Positions 22,961 through 34,800 of a DNA stretch of 64,000 bases are shown one piece after another. Location: assembly GCA_009193005.1 (NCBI GenBank), contig SDWI01000207.1:455722-519721 (forward strand), written 5' to 3'. Positions within the stretch are counted from its first letter, which is position 1. Every line of letters starts with the position of its first letter. Under the pieces are notes generated by a model. That model searched no databases. It was given only the letters and a program-made list of their open reading frames with translations, and was not told the origin of the DNA. The position numbers and the translations under genes are program-made. The DNA comes from Lamellibrachia luymesi (taxonomy: Eukaryota > Annelida > Polychaeta > Sabellida > Siboglinidae).

Positions 22961-23878
22961 TAATAGTAGTTTATGACAGAACTCTTGTTGGGTGAAAATT
23001 TAGTTGTGTGAGCATGTATTTCCAAATGCAATTTTTACGGCTTTTGGGGTAGTTATTGGGTTAATATAAACCGGTGTAATTTTGTATATTTGCTATTGAA
23101 TTTGTATGAATTAAACTACTTCTATTGAATTGGAGTTTTCTGGCTTTGCAACGTTTGTGTTCTGACATCAGTGAATAGTTTCACCATTGGCCTCTGATCT
23201 ACCGATTGGTGGTGTATTTAAAAAATCACAAAGTTAGTTGTTTACTTGATTTGCTTTTCTACATGATGGAGAAAGATGGAAACAGCAGGCATATTGAGTG
23301 GTGAGCCACTCTCCAGAAGGCGTCGCTGTAGTTTCTTTAGTAGAAAATATTGCATGTATGAAAGTTATATCTTTAATTATGCTGCCAATTGTAACCCCTG
23401 CATACTGATTTTGTATAATTGGCAGATTATTTTATTTGTTATCTGCAATAGCCCTGAAAGTGCCGTGCCAGAGAAAATTACATTTGGAAGTCTGACAGTG
23501 ATAATGCAGTGATTGGACTTTATAAATATTCCTTAAAATAACATATACATTACTTTTATTTTAAGTGCAATAATGAATTTAAATAAGGGTGGCTCCTGCA
23601 ATAGCCTGGTCTTAGGAGTCTCCCTAACCCATAATTGTCATGGTCTTGTTTTTATGTATGTATATATATGATTGCAATTTATGTTATTGTTATCGATTTT
23701 ATCTTTGAACATTTTAAAAGATAAAATAATTTTTTTTGTGGCATGGCACTTGGGATTATTCACACACGCACAAACACACCACACAATTATTGTAATCAAA
23801 GTATAAATTATGTTTTGTCACATCAAACACACTGCATAAAATCATGAACAACACTCGCATATTTAAGAAGTAAACTGT
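22961..23878. other. Intergenic between convergent genes
   Basis: This is the spacer between the 3' end of the Brambleberry-like gene and the inferred 3' end of HCF-1. The short frame at 23276-23512 (+) has no homology or signals I recognise. Nothing else is visible. Confidence 0.45.
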
Positions 23879-23884
23879 TTTATT
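23879..23884 (-). terminator. Candidate polyadenylation signal of HCF-1
   Basis: TTTATT on the plus strand is AATAAA on the minus strand, downstream of the HCF-1 stop codon. It would give a 3' untranslated region of about 1.9 kb (23.86-25.82 kb), which is otherwise free of exons and repeats. A nearer, weaker signal could be used instead. Confidence 0.35.
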
Positions 23885-25819
23885 GAAAGAAGTACATAAA
23901 GAAGAACCTATTAACAGCTAGGACACTGGACACAGGAGCTAAACAGGTAAAAGTTAACAAGTGCCCAACTGTGAAGGCATAAACCACGAGACGTCTTGCA
24001 CGTTAACCGCAATACTTACACTCCTCATAAACGCCAGACTGCTGCCAATAATCGCCTTACGATAAACGTGTACATGAAAATGGGATTCTCGTTAGTCCCT
24101 CGAGTCTATCGGTATATATCATACCATGTTTTTAAAAGGTTCAGTTAGTGTTACCACCTTGTGAAAAATTCTAAATAATGACAATTTTGTATGTGGAGTA
24201 CGGTGAAACTCAACTTCGCTTATTGAAGTGTGCACAATAACTGCGTTTCTACAACTGTGAAAATTACCATTTACAGTGCATTCTAATATGGCAACTACCT
24301 GATATACAAATCTACGGTATCTACTGACCCCGGCAATGCCGGTCACTTCCTTTCAAGCTGCCTCAGTTCACTACCCCGTCTCGCAAACCCAAGTCCACAT
24401 TGTGAAACCTGCCCAAATGCAAGATAACAAGGTTTTGATTTTCACATCAATGAAATTATACATACACGTGATGATCTACGGTGTGGTGGACATACGACTC
24501 TACATCCCGACACTTAAGTCTGAAACCGTACTTGTGTGGTGCTGCTACAAACTAGGAATGCTAAACTCGAAACAAGCATATGTACAGAATCGATAGGATA
24601 GTGCTGCTCAAATGAGATTGTTGCAGTCAACAAAACATCTACTGCCAAGCACAGAAATGCACCTACTCTAACGCAACAACGTACACAATATGGCAAGGGA
24701 CTGAATCACACCTGTATGACGATATGAACATATACAGTGCTAGCCGGCAACACTACCATCAATTTTTCAGAAAATTCTTGATGATATTACGGTTGCAACT
24801 ACCTTTGGTTGAAACTCTAGCTAGCATGTTGTGACAGGAATTTTTGCAGCAGAGGATTATCAAAATTAAACCTACTATGCATTACGAGAACGGACGCAAC
24901 ATCTAACATATGCAAATGAACACATGATTAGGAATATAACGTGACGCACTTATCTCTAAATTAAAACAATTAACGACCTCGTCAGTCTACTCCAGTTTGG
25001 CAGAAACTGTAGTATTAGCGACGTCTAACGAACTGAAGCTTTCAAGCAATTCAAGGACTTTGACATTTGGTAAGAGCACAGTTCATCAGTACAACATTCT
25101 CATAGCTGAAACTTTGTGGACGTCGCATAGATGGTTTGATCGATCACTCCTCTCACTGGCATTACATCTACCTTAGCTAAAACACCTATGCATAGCCTCA
25201 GAGAATAAGCCCACACAAACAGATTTGTACAACATCCTTAACTACAAAATACACACGGCACATCTCGCTAATGGACTGTCTCTAAAAGAATTCACAAGAA
25301 CTTAGAACTGTCGTCACTACTTGACAAATCTAGTTACACAACAAATATGCTTTTGAGAAGCAACTAGCCAATCAATCGTCAGCGAGATAGACATGACACC
25401 GATTGTCCACAATTCTAACCTCCATATGGATCACTCATGGATCACACAACACCACAAGTTACATTTAAAACCATGTACATCACATGCACAGAAATTCTTG
25501 CATCACGCATTATAAACGTGACAACAAAATTACTACTTATAATATGGGGGGAAGGGTTTGGGGGGTTCAGCATTCTGTAACACGGATTCATAATGACATA
25601 TTTGTAAGCACCTCAGACGTAACAGTATTAATCCCTTGGTGATTGATCTACGTTCTCGTCTACGAGACGTGTGTCTATACACGTTTGGACGTCGGAAACG
25701 ACAGATATGGCAAGCCCGTCGCGTGTGACCTTGACAGTGCTGCGAGCAACGGCACGCGTAACGACACGTGCCAATATTTTTGGTGAATAGCGAGCACCCT
25801 CTGTTGGCACCGTGACAAA

Positions 25820-28800
25820 CTATTCGGCGTCCGATTTCAGTTTCTTCATGCTGCTGGCGGCCATTCCAGATGCTTTGCTGAAAACACAAATGAAATGCAC
25901 ATGTATTCATTGTGGAGGACAATACAGCCAGCAGACAACTGCAGGAGCCGTTTACATACATATGACAAAGTTATTACCTGTGATCGATTTACACCAGTGT
26001 GGGTGTATAAAGTAAAAGTCAAATGAACAAACATTTCATCTGTACTTAAATTATGAAGTTACAGTGTTAAATTCATATATATGTGAGAACAGCTCATGCT
26101 TAAAACTGCTTCAACTGATTTAGCCTCAAATCCAGTTCATTGGTGTCTAAACATGTAGTGTCTGAATAGTTTATGTAACATCCGCAGTCAATTTAATAAA
26201 AAATTCCTACATTTGTTCAAATCATCGAAAGAATTGACTTTAATCATTAGATCTAGTAAGGATCCAAATAGTGGATATCCAAAATGGTAAACGCTGTGTG
26301 GGTCAATGCGGATCATGGGCGTGACCTCCATTCTCTCGCTGATCATATGATAAAGTTAAAACATTTCACCAAGGAAGAAGATTTTTCAGCATTTCGATTT
26401 TTACTTGAGTTAATGCTTGAACAAGCAATAACTAATCTACTAGTTTGTCTGATGATTTCACAAAAACTACATGCAAAAGTTGCACAAACGAGTTAGCATG
26501 TTGCAGTGGATACTAGGTAGGTTTGGTTTTTCGCAAACAAAATTGAAACGACACTAGCAAAAAATCGAATTGATTAATCACCTTTAAGGGAAAAAAATTA
26601 TAACTTAAAAATAATGGAAGAAATGATTTAAAATAAATAATAATAAATTAAACATTTATTACACGCCTTGCATCCAAAAAAAACTAAAACATGATCAAAT
26701 ATTTTGTTGCAATTGAAGATTTACTGTAGATCTGGTGAGTGCAGAAGCGATGCTTACATGTCTGCCATTGGTACTGTCCTCTTCACGGCCGTCTTGGCTG
26801 GGCTGGCTGCTGCCGCCGCTGCTGCCGTTGCATCTACACACGAACCAGTATATAAATGATATTACACTGGCTAACAGACTGCTGTAGACTACCAACTGCA
26901 GCAACAGGGCATACAAATAACTGTCGTTTTTGTATTTTAAATTTACTGCTTTGTAAGAATTAATAAAGTGTATGGCATGATATTAAGCCTGTTACTTAAA
27001 AGGTACAAAGTCATATCTTTCTATCCATTCTAACATCTCGACTCCCCAAATGAGTTCTAATGAATCATATTTCTTTTAATATTCTTTAACCAGGCTTGCC
27101 CTGTACTGGTGTCTCTTAATCTGCTGCATGGAATAAGTGGCATCGGCAGTGGAAAGAATGTTCTGTAATTAAATATATCTTGGCACCCGCAATAATAATT
27201 AAATTGACAAAAATAAAATTCAAGGCTACTCAAGACTACTTGGCAAGATTCAAGGATTTCAAGGTCTTAAATTATGACAAATAAAATTCAAGGCTTTTCA
27301 AGGCCCAGTAAGGACCCTGTAATCATCACAAAAACGATCGCATACCTTGCAACCACCTGACTTGGGTTGCTGGGCCGTAACCCTTCTCGTTGCGAGCAGC
27401 GATACGGAAGATGATCGCCGGCTTTGTTGTGTAGTCAATGTGCGCCGATGCAAGACTCGGCGTTGCAACAACGCACGAGGGACTCGGGCCGCAGTAGACA
27501 CGCACGAACGCGAGCTGCGCTGGACTTCCTGGTTTCTGTTCGACCTGTGTGGCGGCGTTACGCACTGCCAGGTACACAGAGTACTCCGTGATTCGCCCCG
27601 CCGTGTTCTGTGGCGGCTCCCAAGATAAGTGTGCCCCCTCAGGGCTCTGTGTGAAAACAACATAATTTTAGCATGAATACCTTCAATGTTCATCATCAAA
27701 ATCACAGTATTCATAGACAAAACTAAATTCATTTAACCAGACAGCATCAGAAATTTGGCAAAAAAATTGGTTTACCACAATACCTCACCATTGCTGACAA
27801 AAAGATATCCAAAGTCACATTTATTTATACCAAAAGGTATTTTATGCAATCCCACAATCGCAAGTGTCAATATTAAAGCACTGTTATTGGCCATCAAGAC
27901 TAAGCTACACAGTAGCGCAAACTGCCTGTGATNCCAGACAGCATCAGAAATTTGCCAAAAAAAAAATATTTTACCACAATACCTCACCATTGCTGACAAA
28001 AAGATATCCAAAGTCACATTTATGGTACTTCCAAAAGGTATTTTATGCAATCCCACAATCGCAAGTGTCAATATTAAAGCACTGTTATTGGCCATCAAGA
28101 CTAAGCTACACAGTAGCGCAAACTGCCTGTGATAATACAAGAAAGTGATAGGTTATATTATGCAAAAATATGATTACAATGAAACAAAGGCAGTGTGGAA
28201 TGTCATAAATAAAAAAACGAGTGCCTTTATGAAAGCCCAACACACTGACAATATATACTCTGGACACAAGATCCCTCTGAAAAGTCGCCATGTACACTGT
28301 ACCTTGCTGATTTTTATGGCAGATGGTGCCCCGGGGAAGCCGGGAAGACACGTCTTAAATGCAGAGATTTCGCTAAACGGACCGCGACCGCAGGCGTTGA
28401 TGCCAGCGACACGGAACTTGTATGCGGTGCCCGGCAGCAGTTCCTGCCGCTTGAGCACACTGTGATCCGGGACACTGACGACGTCGATGTCCTGCAAGAG
28501 ACCAGGTGGCGCCTCCTGACAGCAATCAGGACATCGAGAGCAGATTAGTGCGACGACACAGAACAACAACAGAAGAAGCAGAGCGAGAATGCAACAGACA
28601 AAACGGATGAGCCAAGCAACATATCTTTTTTAAACATTTTAGTTTAGCACAGGTTAAAGCTGGCTCGCAATTTATTTAACCCATCGCTAATCAAGTCCAT
28701 CTGACATTCAAATATGTGAACAGGTCAAGAAAATGCATCTCATAATAAATGATCTATTCTTTCACAGCTGTTTAATTTTTAGACTTTATGTTCATAAAAG

Positions 28801-31800
28801 CAGCAAAATTTACCCCAAGAAAATTATCAGTCCCGATTATTCTACTCTCCCATTTTTATTTCTGATAACAACTGCCAATATAGTTGCTTGGATCGCACAT
28901 TAGGAGCCAGCTGAAAACACTGATGTTTAGAAATCTCATGCAAAAATCAAACAAAGAAAGCAAATAGCAGTAAGATGGGGCAACACAAATAGCAGTAAGA
29001 TGGGGCTACACAAATAGCAGTAAGGAGGGGCTACACAACATATTAACAATAACATAATACACCACAACTCCAGCAACTACCTAATTAATGTTTAAACTTA
29101 ACAGCTGTCTGAACATACATGACTGTGTTTATGAACGCAGAGATATTGAGTTGTCAAGAAACCACCAAATTGATGTAGTATATTTCCGTCTCCGATTGTG
29201 ACTTTCAAGAGCATTTTTTGAGCAGTTGACAGACTCACAAAAAAAGAACACAACCAACTTAATTACTATTATTAAAAATAAATAATATTAAACACTAATC
29301 AAGAATAAACTTACGTCTCCGTTTCCCTGGCCCGCTTCTGACGGTAAGTGATAATGTGACACGACGCATGATGTTCCTTTGATGATGCCGACATCGTACC
29401 ACTGATTCGCCTCTTTTTTTAAACCAGATGTCACCACTGGTAGTGCCACCATCGTCTTTACTGGAGTTGCTGGCTGCTCAGACTTCACCTCCTGGCAAAT
29501 GTCAAACCAGTAGGTCATTTTCACAGGAAACAGATACTACGTCATCACAGATACTACATAACAATTCCTGTTTTCTCATCAGCGCGCACATTTGAAAATG
29601 GGCGCCGCATATCTTTATTGCATATTTTTTATTTTCTTCTGTTTTTTTCGAGCCACAAGCAATAAACAATATCCACTAAGGCCACTTTTTTTTTGCATTT
29701 CTGCAGAGGAGTGTAAGAAATACACTTGCTACACTTCTGAAGTTGATGATTGAGAATAGAATAGCCTGTTTGATCGTCACCAACACCTCCTTTATCATGG
29801 TAAAAAACACTACACTGATGAGAAAATTTTATTTTTTATTTTGCAGATATACATTTTATATATTATTTGATATTATTCAGAAACATTTTATATGTATGCT
29901 TATTGGATTACGTTAATGCAAGCCAAAATTATCACTTCTTTCAATATGTGATACGACTGATCCTATTTCTAATCTAATATCTTAGCAGGGAAACTGAGAC
30001 AATGACAACACCTTCTTTGGCTCTGGTTTGATCCCATTCAGACTTAGGGCACTGACTGGGGCCAGACCGCTACTTGGCACATTTGAGACCATCACTGGAG
30101 CAAGCGTCACCTGGGGTTCTGGAAACACAACCGCGTCTTCTACATTCAGAAACCTTCGTTCTCGCTAATACACAAAAGATGTGCCACTGCATGAGATAAC
30201 CCGGTTTAAGTTGGAAAATCACAAACTGAGATATCAGCATTTTCCGTAGTTTCAGTTTGGTTTATTTCCTACCAAAGTGGAATTTCATAATCAAAACAGT
30301 TTCGGTTAACACGGTATACACTTTCAGAAAGTATTGAAATCTCAATTTGTGATTTTTTTTCAACTTGAGCTCAGTTTATGTTTTGAGACGTGGCTATGGA
30401 AGAGAATGTAACAAATAAGTTCAATAAGCCGGGTAGAAAGAATAAAACATAAAGAAGTACTTGATATGGTACAAGAGGAAAACTGATGGACGTTATCAGG
30501 TAGAGACAGAAAAGTAGTTAGGATGCATCTAGAGACGTGACGGTTGTTTATAAGAAGAGAAGATTTAAGAAGAGTATATAAGCTGGCAACGGAAGGTTAC
30601 AAGGAAAGGATCAAGAGGAGGAAACGATTGGTGTGAATTATATGGACAAAATGAATTTGTTTACAATTTATTTATAAATATTCTACTATGCACATAAGTA
30701 ATGTTTTAACATTTTTTTATAATATATTTAGCTAATTAAAGTTATATTTACATATCTTTACTATACATATAGTACTACATATATAATTTGTATATATTAT
30801 TATATATTTAACATATTGGTTTTATCACCCACGTGTCTTAAGAACCTCTAAATGAACTATGTCCAGATATACAGCGTTATACAATTGTACTTATTATTAA
30901 AAAGAAAGTAGAACATATGAAGAATTAAAGAGAAAGGTACAAAACAAGGTAGAACAGAGAAAAGTTACAGGAACCAAGACACATGGCAGAAGACGGTCTA
31001 CGATTTAACTGGCAACTTTCATATCCTATTGCCATTCAATACAAGCATTTGTGCTAATTTAACTGCAGTGAATTATTGTCAATACAATTGGGAAGTTAGT
31101 TCGCCCTGTTCTTCCACAGCTTGTCACTGCTAATTTAATTAGTTAAATTCACCACTTGATAATATCACTTAAACTGGGTCTTGTACTGCTAAGGCTAACT
31201 AAAATAATTAAATTGTACCACTGAGGCTAATTTAAATAATAAAAAAGCACTTGGTACTACTAAGCCTAATTTAAATAATAAAATTTGATAGGTTAATTAT
31301 TAATATTAATCATTATCCTGAGTCATTTGTACCTGCACTAGCTGTACCTGACACATCCATCATTGGAACAATCCCAGCCAGTTTCTCCGAATCATCCTCC
31401 ATCTTGATACCGTCATCAGCATTCGCCGCTTCCATATCCGATGCTGGTGCTGCCACCTCTGTGCCCGGTGCTGCCACCTCTGAAGGCTCTTCTTTTGGCT
31501 CCACTTCACCAAGAGCGAGGGCCAACACCGCTGCCGCTTCCGTTGTCAGTGCTGACTCTGCCGTTGTCACGGCATCGGTTGCCATGGCAGCCGCTGCGTC
31601 CATATGTGCAAGCGTTACCTGCGGTGCATCGTCCTGCGCCTGAAGAAATGCGGTCGGATCCGTTGCCATCGCCGCCGCGTCAGTCTCTGGGGCCATTTCG
31701 GTGTCTCCATCCTCCTGTTGCAAGGGCGCAGCATCTAAGGATGCCTCCTGGTTCACGACCTCTGCTTCCTCGGCTCCAGCCTCGCTTTCACCCGTTGTCA

Positions 31801-34800
31801 TGGCAACTGCCTCTCCCTGGTCGCCAATGTCTTCCTCCTGCTGCTGTGGCTGCTCCTCTTGCTGTTCCCCATCACCAGGATCGCTCGTTCCGTCCACCTG
31901 GAGGCCAACGTCGGAATCATCACTGTCACAAGCGCCATCTACCTGCATGGGCAGTGAGGCATGTTCGGCAGTCATGTCTGCGATGGCTTGCTCTGTCTCC
32001 GACACAAACTCCTTTGCACTTGCGGCTGTCACCGCGACGACTGACGCGGGGGGCGCACGGTTCACCGACGAAATGATGACTGGTGCAGACGACACTGGAC
32101 GCGTCACCATTGACGTCACCAAGGTCGATGACACGGACGGACTGCGCACATTTAACACTGTAGATGACAGCGCACCTACAGAAAACAACATCAATGTTCA
32201 GAATCAACGGCCAAGCTGGTTTCATGGGGAGCAAAGGGTTAACAGTTGTTTCGTTAGGCGTCATGCATCACCATGCTAAAACATTTATTTTCCGATCATA
32301 ATTCCAGCGGGTCCTGGCACTGAGCGAATGCAGGCAGTTTTGTGTTAGGATGGCTGAATATGAGCACGTGACGGCTACAGAAGGACGGGGATATTTTTAA
32401 GGGATGCCACAGGCCGGTGTTTAGCGGACCAAGTGGGGGGGTGTTAGGATCCAAGGTTAAACATCGGTTTTGTGAAGTTTTCGGGCATCAGTGTTTTAAA
32501 ATATGCCTAAATTACACTTATAATTAAATTTATTCCTAAATTATATAATAAAAATACAAAAGCACCTCCTAAAACCTTTGTCAACCAATTCGCTCCACTA
32601 ATAGAATGTTTTACTAGCATCCCCATTACTACTTACCCTGTAGTGCCGACACCGTGGTCACTATGATGACCTGCTTGCCTCCAACTTGTCCAGCAGCGTT
32701 GAGGATCTGGGCAGCGGTCAGTCCATGCATGCCTGCCCCAACAGGCACTGTGCGCACAGTCACTGGCCGGCCACCTGAAACCACACACCTTTGAATAATC
32801 ACTTGTCATGTTTCACAGGGACTCTGCAAAATTGGTGAATATTTTGCAAGCTCGCACACATCTGGAGATTGGTTTTAGTGGGAATCTACTAGATTACCTT
32901 AGATTTAGTTAATCTTAGGTTTTAACTTGTTGTTAACTAGTTAAATGAAGGGTCAACATTTGATCTGTTCCCAAATTTCCCAGTCGACCAAACTGTTCCA
33001 AAATGTCCTATGCCTAACGATAATAAATATATCACATCACCTAATCATGGGGATATTACTACCTGAATTTCACCAAAAACAAAAAATTTAAGTTTTTTTA
33101 ACCCACTACCAGATATTTACTCACTGGCTATAATGTCCAAACAATATAATGAGACAAATATAGTGATACATGTTAGCTGCGATATAACGCAAATAGGTAT
33201 CAAATATGTTGAAAACATTTATTTTTATGATTTGTGTCAGCAACGGACTACCTGGCTGCTTCTGGCAGGCTAAAAACCCAGCGTTGTTTACCATGTCAGA
33301 GCAAGTTGCCACCAACAGCATAAATCAGTGTCTCAACTACTATAATGGCAGCAAGACAGACAACAAGATGGCAAACAACAAAACTGGCAGAGATCGGAGC
33401 CACACTACGTGTAATCACAACTCTCATTCGCTGCATAAAGTTCGGTTGTTCATGTAAATTTATTCAAAAAGGTAAATCACAGAGCTTTCCATTGGTATAT
33501 ATATCTTAGACACTATGAATCAATCAAAAAGGTAAATCACAGAGCTTTCCAATGGTATATACATCTTAGACACTATGAATCAATCAAATAGGTAAATCAC
33601 AGAGCTTTCCAATGGTATATATCTTAGACACTATGAATCAATCAATCTTTGAATCCGGTCATGAATAAACATGAGGCAGAAAGAAGAAACAATTAGCTTT
33701 CGATTGATACTATTTGTTCCCGTTACAGAGACTAGTGATGGAAAGGAAAATTGCTATACAAAAGTTGGTCCTGGCCGCTATGCAAAGGCGATTTTTTGGC
33801 CATTGAAAATGTTAACTTAACTTTGCAAGTTAACGATTAAGCCAAAGTAATCACCTCATGCCTGGCAGAAAAATGATAAAGTACAAACGACAATGATGTA
33901 CACATTAATCCTGGTTTATAAACCAAACATTTGCTACACCACTTAACATCTCATCGCAGATAAAACCCTACCCGAGGTGAGCGAGGTGATGGTGTTGCCC
34001 CCTATGGTGCTCGTGTTGCCACCTGGACGCGTCGTCACAACAATGAACTGTGTTCCGCCCTGGCCCGTAGACAACTTCTGCATGCTGGATGTTGTGGTCA
34101 GTTTCCCGCCAGCTGCGCTCTTCGGGGCGGCGATCACGATTGTGTGTTTGCCCGCCGTGCCGACCATCTGACCAGCCTTCGCGATGCTGATCATTGACGA
34201 CGGCAGTGTCTTGACAACTGTCGCGCCCATGTGTTGCTGAGTCCCGGCCTGCATATTGAAACCACGGACATTCATCTTGCCAAAAGGTGTGATCGTTTTT
34301 ACAGTAAAATCATGTTATATAACACAAACTATATCAACTATAACAACTGGACTGCCCCAAACGCGCTTTAGCAAACCACAATGTATTTAACAATGTTAGT
34401 GACGGAACAATACAGATTAGATATCAGAAAGCACTCTTTCTCACAGAGGACAATAAATGAATGCAACAAATTATCTACTGGTTGTGTAAATATCTAAAAA
34501 CAAAATTGACATATATCTCTATCTTTGCCCACTTGTTAAATGATTTGCAATTAAAAAAGCCAAAGCAGATTACTACAATTTTGCTAAAAATGCACCTGAG
34601 GTTGAACGCTGCTGATTCCCAGGATTGTCGAAGGCGTTTGACTCGCTTGTGTCGTTACAACCGTTGTTGGTCGTGCAACACCACCCGCTGTTTGTGTCGT
34701 AACTAGTTTGACAATTGTTGCTCCCTGTGGCACCACCTTGCCCTGCAAATAATACATGCTCCCGTCACAATCCAGAAACTGCGAAGTTCCACTGGTAGAT

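Larger units (their letters stand above)
27346..29491 (-). other. HCFC1: HCF-1 C-terminal fibronectin type III pair (exons 19-21)
   Basis: Exons 29491-29315, 28491-28303 and 27646-27346 encode WYDVGIIKGT, PGTAYKFRVAGINACGRGPF, CLPGFPGAPSAIKISK, GAHLSWEPP, ITEYSVYLAVR, AQLAFVRVYCGPSPSCVV, HIDYTTKPAIIFRIAARNEK and GYGPATQVRWLQ. These match vertebrate HCF-1 almost position for position. In vertebrates this self-association segment pairs with the N-terminal fibronectin piece (here exon 8, 41120-40862) to hold the two cleaved halves together, which fits a protein matured by proteolysis. Confidence 0.93.

Noticed and set aside
26284..26496. Plus-strand 70-residue frame in the last HCF-1 intron
   Set aside because: Lies wholly inside dispersed repeat family A, and other copies are not open in this frame.
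31441..32279. Long plus-strand open frames over HCF-1 exon 17
   Set aside because: They are complementary shadows of the GC-rich acidic exon; HCF-1 phase, splice sites and homology support the minus strand.
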